NCBI RefSeq assembly: GCF_023101765.2 | Contig: NC_064240.1 | Location: 1,116,001-1,180,000, forward strand | Source: Spodoptera frugiperda | Lineage: Eukaryota; Arthropoda; Insecta; Lepidoptera; Noctuidae | Length of the DNA stretch: 64,000 nt | Direction of reading: 5' to 3' | Part shown: one piece after another, positions 49,001 to 51,823 of the stretch | How the letters are laid out: each line of letters begins with the position of its first letter | Position numbering within the stretch: position 1 is the stretch's first letter | Notes under the pieces: generated by a model | What the model was told of the DNA's origin: nothing | What the model saw: only the letters and a program-made list of their open reading frames with translations | The model's database searches: none | Position numbers and translations under genes: made by a program

Positions 49001-51765
49001 ACATCCTTCTAAGGGTACCTAAACAATTTTAATATGTTTATTAGTGTTATCCATCATGAATTCATGAATCATTCAAAATCTATATACCTAGTTTCGATTT
49101 ATTAAATCGAACTGAGGTAGAGGTTTTGTTACTGGGACTCCGGTTCCGAAAAGCAGGAGTGGGCGGGGTGGTTTTTAATCAGGAAGAGTCTGACACTCTC
49201 TCCCGCCTCACCCAAGGAGGAAGAAGTCATTGGATGATTTTGCCCCCTCAAAAAAAAGGTAAAGGTTTTAAATCCACAAGAAACAGAACAAAAAGTCACA
49301 AAGCCAAAGAGCTTGTTGGTTTATTTGAACGCGCTAATTTCCGGAACTATTCATCCGAGATGGATAATTATTTTTGTCTTGTATAGTTCATTTATCGGGA
49401 AATATTATAGGTTATATAACATCACGCTACAAGCCGAGGAGAGTTACAACCACGTGAAAATAGCTAGTGTATTACAACCCTATATATTTTATGTAAGATG
49501 ATGATATTTTATTTATTAGGTAGATGCCTACGTAGGTTTTACTAAATAAAGGCAAAACTATATTTTTTAATAAGACACATTTCCTAGAATACTGAATACT
49601 ACAAAATCCTATGATCAGAACATATTGGCAGACGCACTTCCGACCACGGACCACTCAACTGGCGAGGTAATGTAATTATCTCAAACGAATTTATGAACAT
49701 AAATTAATGTCATAAAGTGGACACATATACATACATCGTATCATATTAATGTCATTCATTCCTATTCTTCATTACTATTATGCATGTTTAAAATTTTCTA
49801 TATTTAAAAGAAAATTTTGCAATTCCCATCGGGGACATCGGAAAATGGTATCAAGGAGAAGTTGCGGTAGGCCACCATATTCTAATATGTACTTATTGAT
49901 TTACAACTACAATTATTGTATATTACAAACATTAACTAAATACAACGGTTTTATTTCTCACGTAAATATTTTAAGAAAATCTCCACTACTTTCGAGTCAC
50001 AGATTTACTTATAACTAAGTGATTTTATAAAAATAGAGACAAACATACTATAATAATATACATAAAATACACATTATAAACTAAAACTACTACATATTCT
50101 TGCCAGATACCGGGTCCAAATCAAGTTATTAGGTAAAATTAAAAATCTAAAAATTCAAAACATATCTTAATATTAGTATCTATATAGTCGTATTTTCACT
50201 GTTAGTACATGAATAAATGCGTATTTTTAAGATTATAAATTAGATTATAAATGAAATGGTCTCGGTTCTCCAACTGCAATCCATAAGTAAGGTACATAGG
50301 TAATAAAAAAGTAAGGCAGGTTTTAAAAAAATTCGTTGATAGTCTCCAAACCACCTGTAAAGTGTAGGGATAATGGCTAAAAAACAAAACCCTCTTAATA
50401 AAGGGGAATAACTTGTCGCGTATTCCAGCTGACGATTGATGACTGTTAATGAGATAAATATTTTGTGATAATAATCTTTTGTAAATCAAATTTTACTCTA
50501 TCTGTTCCGATTTAGGTATTGCATGTTTTAGTTTAAACATAAAATACCTAAATTATAAGTGCTAAATTTGGTTTACAAGAGATAATTATATTTGCAACGT
50601 TAGTCTTTTATTACCGATAGGGTAGAAGAGGTGCTCCTGCATTATGCCACTTTTCAATGTACACCTATTCACCATTTGTGTTAAAAGTCCAGACTCCGTG
50701 CTACTACTGAGAAATTTTCGAAAAGCCGATAAAGCACTTTCCCTGACCCGGGAATCGAATCCGACACCCTTGCCTGGCATTCACACTTGCGACCACTCGA
50801 CCAAGCAGCAGTCTTAGTTTTATTATTTTTGGTCTAACTCAAAATGAGTAATACTCTTACGAAGTAATTAATAGTTTTCATTAGAAGAAAGCAGTTGTAA
50901 TAGTTCGCTGTGTTGACATAAATCTTATTTATATTTGTGATAACAAGTAATTATCTACAGTAAACAATAGAAGTAAATTATTATATAAATAATCTAATAA
51001 TTACAATAGTCTTTAGTTCTTTTACGATTGTACCTACGTTAAGAATTATCCGACTATCTAATGTTTTTTCAAGACTACCTTCTACCAGCGGCGTTACCGG
51101 GATAAAAAATTAAACAAATTGCTAATACGATAGATTATAATCTATCTCTGTACCAAATTTCATTTAAATCAGTCCAATAGTGTTTTATTTCAATTGCCAA
51201 ACTTTCTCATTATTTATAAATAATATTAATGTTAAATTCTAAATTTTGAAAAGAGAATATAACAATAGTTCGTACCTAGCTACATTTTTAACCGACTTCC
51301 CAAAAAAGAGGTGGTTACAATTCGTTTATATTTCTAACCATTACCTAATTAGTCAATTCACGAATAACTACTTAATTACTCAAAACCGTGTCAAATGTTT
51401 GCTATATATTATCTTGATATGGACGGTAGATGGAAATTAATCGTATTAGAAAACTACCTAATGTCTAAATAAATACGAGTATACAACACTGACGCTTATC
51501 TTAATGTAGGTACGTTTAATAAAGTGTTTAGTAGATATTTTAATGTAAACTGCATGTTTTGTGATATTTATTAATTAACTGATAATAACAAAAACACTGT
51601 CACATAACAATGCAGTTTACAACTATCTATAAAAAAGCCGTTAAAAAATATGCATCAAAATCCCACCACGTATCAAGGTCATAATTATAACACAAAAATA
51701 TATAAATATTAAAAAAAAATGTCACACGTTTAACTAGTTATAAATGTTACCTTGAGTTTTGACAT
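6980..51765 (-). CDS. Ance: Angiotensin-converting enzyme, single domain (whole gene model)
   Basis: Zinc dipeptidyl carboxypeptidase of peptidase family M2, which removes C-terminal dipeptides from small peptides; insect members are usually secreted. Twelve exon positions join in phase to 1965 nt (654 aa): 51765-51751, 14867-14646, 13748-13493, 13150-13007, 11857-11666, 11073-10806, one of 10495-10371 / 10343-10219, 9600-9473, 8950-8736, 8313-8173, 7695-7520, 7062-6980. Length fits one-domain insect ACEs. Visible active-site residues, in model numbering that equals human testis ACE numbering here: H353-A354-S355 in CHASAWDF, HEMGH 383-387, third zinc ligand E411 in GFHEAVGD, K511/H513, Y520, chloride-site R522 and Y523. 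The C352-C370 pair is kept. A hydrophobic segment at about residues 13-27 acts as signal peptide or anchor. N-glycosylation sequons include NIT, NLS, NFT, NLT, NYT and NRT. There is no second catalytic domain and no C-terminal membrane anchor. Family assignment is near certain; only the first exon and the 3' end are inferred without direct homology. Confidence 0.95.
7098..7245 (+). repeat. R8 repeat copy
   Basis: Runs from AAATGCGAAAGTTTGTGT through CAATCACGTCAAAATGGCTG and AACACATAGGCCAC to GCAGAAGCTAGT. The same order occurs at 26546, 38188 and 46922. It lies just upstream of the ACE terminal exon, in the last intron. Confidence 0.75.
7520..7695 (-). CDS. Ance: ACE exon 11
   Basis: Acceptor TATCACAG, donor ATGC|GTAAGT, 176 nt, phase 2 to phase 1. 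It encodes NMLKMGSSKPWPDAMEVLTG through LLEYFRPLYEWLQAENQRTG and GEYIGWEPSKM, the end of the catalytic domain. Read-through into the intron meets a stop after about eight codons, so a truncated isoform is possible, but the strong donor favours splicing to a final exon. Confidence 0.95.
7808..8091 (+). repeat. R2 repeat, near full length
   Basis: R2 pattern: GTGGGAGAGC, ACGAATGGGCCGGCTTGACC, ACGTGAAACAACGCTTGCG, GTGAGGTTACCGGAG, CCGGCAACGCACTTGTAACG, ending CATAAAAAA. The A-rich end suggests retroposition. Lies in ACE intron 10. Confidence 0.8.
8173..8313 (-). CDS. Ance: ACE exon 10
   Basis: Acceptor TTTCCAG, donor TCGC|GTAAGT, 141 nt, phase 2 to phase 2. It completes Arg522 (chloride site) and continues YYVSFIIQFQFHRALCQLAG, ending DCDIYQSVAAGNTF plus GC. 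Y523 is present. The cysteines in ALCQLAG and DCDIY form the conserved C-terminal disulfide. Confidence 0.97.
8408..8632. mobile_element. R6 fold-back element copy
   Basis: Starts GGGCGTTTTCCATCAGATAT, contains GATGCGTGCTATGGATGGCT and CTCGAGCTGCGCATCTTCCT, and ends CTCTGGTGGATGGG. Diverged relative of the complete copy at 42118-42419. Lies in an ACE intron. Confidence 0.7.
8736..8950 (-). CDS. Ance: ACE exon 9
   Basis: Acceptor AATTTCAG, donor GCAAG|GTAAGT, 215 nt, phase 0 to phase 2. It encodes GLDKIVFLPFAYTLDLFRYG, then PEDYNCQYWKLRESLQGVEP and ends AAAKYHVSANVEYA. K511, H513 and Y520, which bind the peptide C-terminus and transition state in ACE, are present. It carries an NRT sequon. 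Confidence 0.97.
9056..9415 (+). mobile_element. R3 tRNA-derived SINE with attached fragments
   Basis: GTTGAATGGTCGCAATTGCG and GGTTCGATTAACAAGTCGGG resemble Pol III A and B boxes. CAAAGTATTACTGGACTTTT, CAGTATATAGCAATAGGCTC and CCTATTACATGGGACTTATA follow, and a T-run at about 9299. From about 9320 a different fragment (GGCCGACGTTTGGCCGCTAT) and the CTCTGCTTACCCTTTCGGGG tail follow, so the unit is mosaic. It sits in the ACE intron between exons 8 and 9. Confidence 0.78.
9473..9600 (-). CDS. Ance: ACE exon 8 (third zinc ligand)
   Basis: Acceptor ATGTTTTAG, 128 nt, phase 1 to phase 0. It encodes FHEAVGDTIALSVSSPKHLR, then RVGLTTGDAEDEQTEINQLY and KM. The Glu of FHEAVGD is the third zinc ligand (E411). 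The donor ATG|GTTTGT lacks the usual purine at +3 and A at +4 and is the weakest inside the gene, but the protein match across it (KM-GLDKI) leaves no doubt. Confidence 0.95.
10219..10343 (-). CDS. Ance: ACE exon 7b: second alternative zinc-binding exon
   Basis: A 125-nt exon with acceptor TTATACCAG|G and donor CCAG|GTACCA. It reads IKMCTSINRENFKTV, HHEMGHIQYYLLYSH and LPVVFREGANP, then G. HEMGH, Cys370 and the GANPG turn are all kept. Compared with exon 7a, 29 of 41 whole residues are identical. Differences are at model positions 369, 372, 374, 375, 377, 379, 381, 393, 395, 397, 399 and 403. Same length and phases as 7a, so either one can link exon 6 to exon 8. Confidence 0.92.
10344..10370 (-). 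promoter_or_regulatory. 27-nt spacer between the alternative exons
   Basis: The whole interval from the GT after exon 7a to the AG before exon 7b is 27 nt. It contains a donor, a pyrimidine-containing stretch and an acceptor, but it is shorter than any ordinary insect intron. A branch point for 7b would have to overlap the 7a donor. This is the arrangement that enforces exclusive exon choice by steric hindrance in other genes; here that is inferred from spacing. Confidence 0.75.
10371..10495 (-). CDS. Ance: ACE exon 7a: first alternative zinc-binding exon
   Basis: A 125-nt exon with acceptor TTTTGAAG|G and donor CCCAG|GTAATT. After the base completing Arg366 it reads IKQCTTIDYEYFQTT, HHEMGHIQYYLQYRH and QPFVFRDGANP, then G. 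It holds both histidine zinc ligands and the catalytic Glu of HEMGH, and Cys370. It resembles fly Ance around IKQCT and HQPFV. It lies 310 nt after exon 6 and only 27 nt before a second, equivalent exon. The reading frame is intact and no inactivating change is seen. It would be used instead of, not together with, exon 7b. Confidence 0.92.
10806..11073 (-). CDS. Ance: ACE exon 6 (CHASAWDF substrate-binding segment)
   Basis: Acceptor TTTTCCAG, donor TTCAG|GTAAC, 268 nt, phase 1 to phase 2. It encodes NMWAQTWSNV through IIEKPTDREIVCHASAWDFY and ends GEDF plus two bases of an Arg codon. H353-A354-S355 line the substrate cleft in known ACE structures, and C352 pairs with the Cys at 370 in the following exon. 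The phase-2 end requires a next exon that starts with one completing base, which both alternative exons provide (G, giving Arg). Confidence 0.97.
11666..11857 (-). CDS. Ance: ACE exon 5
   Basis: Acceptor GAATTCCAG, donor TTAG|GTGAGC, 192 nt, phase 1 to phase 1. It encodes YKNVADWWLSEYEVENFEQQ through PLYQQLHAYVRKRLRDKYGD and ends GPIPAHLLG, the highly conserved run that joins NMWAQ in the next exon. The exon is noticeably more GC-rich than its introns, in line with coding use. Confidence 0.97.
13007..13150 (-). CDS. Ance: ACE exon 4
   Basis: Acceptor TATTACAG, donor AATG|GTAAGG, 144 nt, phase 1 to phase 1. It encodes EITELFAKSQDPEELKHLW, then HKEAGAKARHNFTEYVRLYN, matching the helical lid region of family M2. 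It has an NFT glycosylation sequon. Joined to exon 3 it gives LEP-EITE, as in insect homologues. Confidence 0.95.
13493..13748 (-). CDS. Ance: ACE exon 3
   Basis: Acceptor AATTCCAG, donor CCAG|GTGAGA, 256 nt, phase 0 to phase 1. It encodes residues about 80-164 of the model. The segment ALPDEKYKQLMQLVAGMESN is followed by KICDYKDRTKCNLSLEP, the conserved N-terminal-lobe region with the first cysteine pair found in insect and vertebrate ACEs. It carries an NLS sequon. Confidence 0.95.
13886..14073 (-). mobile_element. R4 tRNA-like SINE
   Basis: The reverse strand begins CTGCACGATTGGCGTGGTGG, carries GTATCGGGGTCGATTCCCAC (B-box like), then TTGTGTGATCCACAAATTAT and ACGACACAGCAGGAAATCCT. Related copies at 55638-55766 and 27430-27545. 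In ACE intron 2. Confidence 0.75.
14646..14867 (-). CDS. Ance: ACE exon 2: leader and start of the mature N-terminus
   Basis: Acceptor TTTTCACAG precedes ACG ATG at 14867. The exon encodes MLKVGGG, then a run of Ala, Val, Ile and Leu ending VVATQG, which is a signal peptide with possible cleavage after Gly, or an uncleaved anchor. An acidic/basic stretch and the family-typical sequence SNITKENEEKW follow. The donor is TGG|GTACGT and the exon ends in phase 0. The adjoining reading frame continues a few codons into the intron and should not be taken as coding. Confidence 0.9.
15067..15373 (+). repeat. R2 repeat copy
   Basis: GTGGGAGAGTCATGCTTCAG through CCACCAAGTGATCC-type end and an A-run at 15365. 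Diverged. Just upstream of ACE exon 2, in the long first intron. Confidence 0.75.
15443..15530 (+). repeat. R12 repeat copy
   Basis: CATCATCATCATCAGCCGAG, CGTCCACTGCTGAACAAAGG and CCTTCCCCTTAG. I know this as a widespread dispersed sequence of moth genomes. A second copy is at 43160-43230. Confidence 0.7.
15984..16192 (+). repeat. Dispersed repeat related to the R8 end
   Basis: ACTAGCAAACCCGGCGAACT, CATCACGGAGCCCGAGACCT and AAATCGTGGAAATCAGTTCG, ending TTATATTATAGAT. A widespread insect repeat by my recognition; class unresolved. Confidence 0.5.
16898..17050 (+). repeat. R9 repeat copy with attached AGCGGCTCGCCGCT hairpin
   Basis: GTAGGCAGCGCG, ATGATGAAGAGTCCCTCTGT, then TAGATACCTAGCGGCTCGCC followed by GCTTTTCTGTATCTATTTAC; the two halves AGATAC...GTATCT pair across AGCGGCTCGCCGCT. 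Confidence 0.6.
17371..17591. mobile_element. R7 MITE with GC-rich long inverted ends
   Basis: Left end AAAGGTACGTCCACAGGCCC, then GCATCGTACGCATCGCACGC; the right end is its reverse complement with one small insertion (GGGCCTGTGGACGCGTACCT). CpG content is far above the surroundings. The interior has GCAGTTGTATGAGTTTCTAT. About 220 bp, no coding capacity. Confidence 0.85.
17600..19610. other. Intron DNA without recognised features
   Basis: AT-rich. Frames at 18495-18692 and 18536-18802 overlap on opposite strands and do not look coding. The unique block 18880-19010 (CCCGATGGCCATCATC ...) is slightly GC-richer but not recognised. Confidence 0.5.
19618..19722. mobile_element. R5 fold-back MITE
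   Basis: CCGTACTCAGAGACTCGAGT, TTACTTAAACTATTCCTCAG and ATCGCTAAAGACTGGG; same order as 3637-3775. Confidence 0.7.
20212..20600. mobile_element. R7 MITE, one end only, interrupted by a LINE tail
   Basis: Left end AAAGGTAAGCGTCCACAGGC and CCGCATCGTACGCAACGCAC, then the interior ATAGAAACTCAT is broken at 20287 and resumes at 20569 as TAGAAACTCATACAACTGCC. The right inverted end is missing. Confidence 0.75.
20288..20568 (+). pseudogene. RTE-like LINE 3' end: reverse-transcriptase tail remnant
   Basis: One frame gives GTVGRGRNRRTYSDQIGDIL; after frame breaks come CMKRLMTVDE-like and AYPHGR-like segments, the usual C-terminal part of moth non-LTR retrotransposon reverse transcriptases. It ends in a TATG microsatellite. 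TAGAAACTCAT flanks both sides as a target duplication. Confidence 0.75.
20936..21106 (+). other. Unassigned basic open frame
   Basis: The frame TRKSAKKEESSRADTVSFVC then LNRVTSDSGSGVSKKRTRKR and VDRFVYS is rich in Lys, Arg and Ser and unlike the random AT frames nearby. It has no clear start of its own and no recognised family. It could be a retrocopy fragment or a stray exon of an unseen gene. Confidence 0.25.
21131..21235 (-). mobile_element. R10 fold-back MITE, half copy
   Basis: CCGTGATCATGGCGCTTGCA, GTGCCGAAATATCGGAAACT and AACATGGTAAATATCCCGTG match the reverse of the complete copy at 63725-63887. Confidence 0.75.
22084..22213 (-). repeat. R1 element
   Basis: Reverse copy: AATCATCCAATGTCTTCTCC, GACTCTTACTGACTAAAAAC, TCGAGCCGGAGCCCCGGTAA. 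Confidence 0.85.
22720..23050. other. CpG-rich island within ACE intron 1
   Basis: A GC-rich stretch (22836-22930: CGGCCAGTCGCCGCCGCGTC and neighbours) in AT-rich intron. Minus-strand donors ATCG|GTAAGCA (22718) and AACT|GTAAGTA (near 22998) could end untranslated exons, so an alternative ACE promoter is possible. Nothing links it firmly to a transcript. Confidence 0.25.
23180..23307 (+). repeat. R1 element
   Basis: CCGGAGCTGCGGACCGGCTC, AAGCAGGAATAAGAACGGGT, TTTTTAGTCAGTAAGAGTAA and TTCCCATTAAAAAAG end. Confidence 0.85.
23750..23818 (+). repeat. TGAT microsatellite, LINE/gene-tail type
   Basis: AATAAATGATTGATTGATTG repeated units. This motif commonly ends moth retroposed sequences; no body of an element was recognised upstream. 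Confidence 0.5.
24370..24578 (+). repeat. R2 repeat, 3' part
   Basis: GATGAGGTTACCGGGGGCCT through AAAAGCCGGCAATGTACTTA, CATCAAGTGATCC and CACAAAAAAAT. Confidence 0.8.
24600..25900. other. Intron DNA without recognised features
   Basis: AT-rich, frames short; nothing recognised. Confidence 0.5.
25940..26020 (+). mobile_element. R10 MITE fragment
   Basis: CGGATATTTACCATGTTTAT, GTGAGTTTCCAATAT and TTCTAATAATATTACTAATG parallel the 63725-63887 copy, diverged and lacking the central palindrome. Confidence 0.55.
26487..26530 (-). repeat. R2 end fragment
   Basis: TTTTATGGTATAAGCCGGTA and ACGAGCAGACGGCTC is the reversed 3' terminus of R2. Confidence 0.6.
26546..26697 (+). repeat. R8 repeat copy
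   Basis: AAATACGAAAGTTTGTATGT, TCACGTCAAATCGGCTATAG, AACACATAGGCTACTTC and GAAGCCGCTGGCAGAAGC. Confidence 0.75.
27090..27212 (+). repeat. R1 element, with a small internal insertion
   Basis: GAGGCTCCGGCTCGAAAGTA, GCAGGAACGGGATAG and TTTTAGTCAGTAAGAGTCTG; tail missing. Confidence 0.7.
27430..27545 (+). repeat. R4 SINE fragment
   Basis: GTGCACGGTTGATGCAGTGG and TGGGTGACCAGCTACTGTGC correspond to the R4 head. Confidence 0.55.
27900..28096. repeat. R6 half copy followed by an R8 fragment
   Basis: GTGCTTTTGCCACCAGAGAT, TGCTACATTGCTGTGAATGC (R6). From about 28052, TCTACGCGGACGAAGCCACA and AGCTAGT match the R8-type end. Confidence 0.6.
28690..29060. other. AC-biased block of unknown nature
   Basis: 28690-28960 is strongly A/C-skewed on the plus strand, giving a long open frame (98 codons, 28763-29059) rich in Thr, His, Asn and Lys. 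The skew explains the openness, so coding is not supported. The edge near 29000-29050 is CpG-richer. Confidence 0.3.
29539..29647 (+). other. Possible orphan coding exon
   Basis: A pyrimidine-rich tract and TTGTAG acceptor precede an open frame DLNDDMDMKTQNNSKNHDEM, then MTKDTNTSMVLSYEN, and a consensus donor ACTT|GTGAGT follows at 29648. The frame is also open upstream to 29433. Composition (acidic, Asn/Asp/Met rich) does not look like AT noise. No family recognised and no partner exon found. Confidence 0.35.
30032..30174 (+). repeat. R1 element
   Basis: GCGGGCTACCCGGGCTCCAG, TATTAGTCAGTAAGAGTATG, CACTCCCTCTCGCCTCGCCC and TTTTCCCCCACAAAAAAG. Confidence 0.85.
30191..30236 (+). repeat. R8-type end fragment
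   Basis: ATAATTCACGCGAGCGAAGC and CGCGGACATCAGCTAGTC. Confidence 0.5.
30315..30560 (+). mobile_element. R1 element with GC-rich 5' head (longer form)
   Basis: A head of about 90 nt, TGCGTGCGGCGCGTCGCTTT, CAAAGAGTCATCAGACCACC and ACAGATGGGGCACAGTAG, leads into the usual CCGGAGCTGCGGACTACCTA body and C-run plus A-tail. The same head joins the same body at 46137-46372 in reverse, so the two parts belong to one element. Confidence 0.8.
31104..31386 (+). repeat. R2 repeat, near full length
   Basis: TGTGGGAGATCCATGCTTCG, CACGAATGGGCCGGCTCGAC, GAGGTTACCGGAGGCCCAAT, AAAGGCCGGCAATGCACTTG and CATAAAAAAAG end. Confidence 0.85.
31990..32273 (+). pseudogene. LINE 3' end with reverse-transcriptase tail remnant
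   Basis: One frame reads RSPTRWSDQVKDSSSKFYTV, then RDALDRNRWKQIIYSRCNF and KKRVYSF with a stop. This is the typical C-terminal RW(S/T)D...W region of moth non-LTR elements. A 3' tail CCGGTAACGCACCTGGGACT, ATCAGGTGACTCGTCTGTTC and CATAAAAAG follows. A reverse copy of the tail is at 54682-54800. Confidence 0.7.
32612..32827 (+). other. Unassigned open frame running into an R1 copy
   Basis: The frame includes VGIDSKGHEIPNPVMVTKNL and FKTRKMFNDCPETGAFVQQS. It is moderately protein-like, but its last residues come from R1 sequence and no family is recognised. Probably fortuitous or a decayed element. Confidence 0.2.
32797..33017 (+). mobile_element. R1 element with nested short insertion
   Basis: GGAATACCTAGCGAGTTACT, GGCTCGAAAAGCAGGAATAG, then about 70 nt of foreign sequence (AATCCTTTATTCAGTTTAGT ...) before GTTTTAGTTAGTAAGAGTCT and the A-tail. 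Confidence 0.75.
33640..34010. other. Cluster of GCCATCT / AGATGGC motifs
   Basis: TAACGCCATCTATCTTC (33690), TACGCCATCTTGCG (33858) and ATAGATGGCGCTTC (33917) lie within 250 nt in both orientations. Similar motifs occur near 58062 and 58137. Possible YY1-like or repeat-borne sites. Confidence 0.3.
34518..34921. mobile_element. MITE with about 65-bp inverted ends
   Basis: TATACAATGTGATAGGGGTG, GACTTCTAACCCGTTAAGGC and TGAGTACTACATCTAATTTT at the left are mirrored with few mismatches at 34857-34921. The interior is AT-rich with no coding frame. An R1 copy follows directly. Confidence 0.85.
34925..35066 (+). repeat. R1 element
   Basis: AGCTGTGGACTACCTAACGG, GGGCTCCGGTTCCAAAAGCA and TTTTTAGTCAGTAAGAGTCT; diverged tail. 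Confidence 0.8.
35070..36295. other. Intron DNA without recognised features
   Basis: Frames at 35053-35250 and 36003-36245 are not protein-like. A small CG-containing stretch near 35400 is not assigned. Confidence 0.5.
36298..36446 (+). repeat. R2 repeat, 5' half
   Basis: GTGTTGGAGAGCCAGGTTTC, ACACGAATGGGCCGGCTCGA, ending CCCAATCCCCCATTCCCCAA after an internal deletion. Confidence 0.75.
36836..36872. repeat. Short GC-rich minisatellite
   Basis: About 3.5 units of ACGGCACGGT-like 10-11-mers (ACGGCACAGAT, ACGGCACGGT, ACGGCACGGCT, GCGGCAC) inside a CpG-rich patch. Confidence 0.6.
37466..37692 (+). repeat. R2 repeat copy
   Basis: TGTAGGAGAGCCATGCTTCG, CGAATGGGCCGGCTCGGAGT, GAGTGAGGTTACCGGACGCC and GACCGGCAACGCACTGGTAA. 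Confidence 0.8.
38188..38341 (+). repeat. R8 repeat copy
   Basis: AAATGCATAATAAACGTGAA, GAACTACTGAACGGATTTTG, TTTTTATCCCACAGGAACGC and GCTGACAAAGGCTAGT. Confidence 0.75.
38345..39850. other. Intron DNA without recognised features
   Basis: Frames at 38409-38660, 38498-38707 and 38815-38997 overlap and are not protein-like. No repeat recognised. Confidence 0.5.
39853..39994 (-). repeat. R2 repeat, internally deleted
   Basis: TTTTTATGGTATAAGCCGGT, then GTTTCACGTCGGTTTTCTTT and GGCCCATTCGTGCCGAAACA; the middle is missing. Confidence 0.75.
40132..40385 (-). mobile_element. R6 fold-back element copy
   Basis: CTATGTGACCGTTTCCACTG, GCGCAGCTCGAGTATACGAT, GGGAAGCCATCCATAGCACA and ACACATCTTTTGTCAG. 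Confidence 0.7.
40784..40992 (+). mobile_element. R3 tRNA-derived SINE
   Basis: TCGAGTGGTCGCAAGTGCGA, TCGAATTCGATTCCCCAAAG, CACGGAGTCTGAAATTGTGA, CCTATTACATGGGACT and TAATGTGCACCTCGGCTTAC. A complete core with Pol III-like boxes. Confidence 0.82.
41698..41853 (-). repeat. R1 element
   Basis: T-run, then ATCATCCCATGACTTGTCCT, CAAACTCTTACTAACTAAAG and GAGCCAAAGCCCCGGTAAAG. Confidence 0.82.
42118..42419. mobile_element. R6 fold-back element, complete
   Basis: The left end AGGGTGCTTTTCCATCAGAA, ATGTGCTATGCTACG is mirrored at the right by CGTAGCATAGCACATCTTTG, GTGGAAAAACACCCT. The interior has ATAGCACGCATCTTTCC and pairs partly with itself. About 300 bp, no transposase. It serves as the reference for four diverged copies here. 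Confidence 0.85.
42630..42781 (+). repeat. R1 element, well preserved
   Basis: TCCGGAGCTGCGGACTACCT, CGGCTCGAAAAGCAGGAGTA, GTGGTTTTTAGTCAATAATA, CTCCCTCTCGCCTTGCCCAA, then C-run and A-tail. Confidence 0.88.
43160..43230 (+). repeat. R12 repeat copy
   Basis: ATCATCATCGTCATCAGCCG, TATCCACTGCTGAACAAAGG and CCTCCCTCTTAG. Confidence 0.7.
43418..43803 (+). mobile_element. R3 SINE with internal duplication
   Basis: GTTGGTCGAACGGTCGCAAG starts the SINE. The GATATGGCAATAG ... ACACAAATATTGAAAAGTGG block occurs twice (about 43560 and 43632), and CCTCTGCCTA(T/C)CCCTTCGGGGATAAAAA-like tails occur twice (43690 and 43776). Confidence 0.8.
44757..44945 (+). repeat. R8-related dispersed repeat
   Basis: ACTAGATGTTGCCCGCGACT, TCGTCCGCGTAGAATAACCA, AATAAAGCCTATACAGCATT and ACCACAAGCGGGAATCTAGT; a widespread moth repeat by my recognition. 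Confidence 0.6.
44950..46135. other. Intron DNA without firm features
   Basis: 45589-45834 has a plausible frame (TDDGRLAEDLPSTVFF ...), but CATCGGTCACTGATGACGGA suggests a decayed repeat. Nothing firm. Confidence 0.45.
46137..46372 (-). mobile_element. R1 element with GC-rich head (longer form)
   Basis: T-run and AAATCATCCAATGACTTCTC, GACTCTTACTGACTAAAAAC, GTAGTCCGCAGCTCCGG, then the head GCCCCATCTGTGGTGGTCTG, GGCTCTTTGAGGTGCGCGCG and CGCGCCGCACGCA, mirroring 30315-30560. Confidence 0.82.
46922..47086 (+). repeat. R8 repeat copy
   Basis: TTATAAATGTGAACATTTCT, CGTCAATCACGCTGACACTA, ATAGGATACTTTTTATTCAA and GCGGGTGAAGCCACTCGCAG. Confidence 0.75.
47770..48100 (-). pseudogene. RTE-like LINE reverse-transcriptase tail remnant
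   Basis: The minus strand reads IDIGRGRPRRIFIDQITDML, KKGQNKGTLNRRACMKKLMT, VDEAKEA, then a frame-shifted CLLSMLTLMGYRRE (AYPHGYR-like in another frame) and CATACATTCGG. More complete than the copy at 20288-20568. The 150-codon plus-strand frame over it is an antisense shadow. Confidence 0.78.
48441..48640 (+). repeat. R2 repeat copy, truncated
   Basis: AAGTGTGGGAGAGCCATGCT, CGGCACGAATGGGCCAGTTC and GTAAGTGAGGTTGCCGGAGG, ending early at CCCCGATTCTCCC. Confidence 0.8.
48692..48808 (-). repeat. R9 repeat copy
   Basis: CGGTTCACTCACGTACAGTA, GAAAAGCTCTACTAGTTTCG, AGTCACAGAGGGACTCTTCA and GCGCAGACGCGGCGATGTCG. Confidence 0.75.
49133..49258 (+). repeat. R1 element
   Basis: GGACTCCGGTTCCGAAAAGC, GGTTTTTAATCAGGAAGAGT and CCCTCAAAAAAAAG. 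Confidence 0.82.
49976..50008 (-). repeat. R9 fragment
   Basis: AAATCTCCACTACTTTCGAG and TCACAGATTTAC. Confidence 0.5.
50592..50815 (-). mobile_element. R3 tRNA-derived SINE
   Basis: Reverse orientation: CCGATAGGGTAGAAGAGGTG, TTTGTGTTAAAAGTCCAGAC, TCCGTGCTACTACTGAGAAA, ACCCGGGAATCGAATCCGAC (B box) and CACTTGCGACCACTCGACCA (A-box side). Confidence 0.82.
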
Positions 51766-51823
51766 CTCGTCGTAATAATCGTTGTTGTGTCTTGTGAACA
51801 ATTTATATGAACCACAACACTAA
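51751..51823 (-). CDS. Ance: ACE exon 1: proposed 5' UTR plus first five codons
   Basis: The minus strand has an ATG at 51765-51763 followed by exactly five codons (MSKLK) and a good donor, AAG|GTAACA, at 51750. The next exon (acceptor at 14868) begins ACG ATG, so joining gives MSKLK-T-MLKV in frame with the hydrophobic leader. The block is richer in CpG than its surroundings, and TTTAGTG near 51823 resembles an insect initiator, so the 5' boundary is a guess. The choice rests on phase, donor quality and promoter-like composition, not on homology. If it is wrong, translation would start at the ATG at 14864, giving the same leader without six residues. Confidence 0.5.

Noticed and set aside
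49126..49386. 86-codon frame
   Set aside because: Most of it is R1 repeat sequence.
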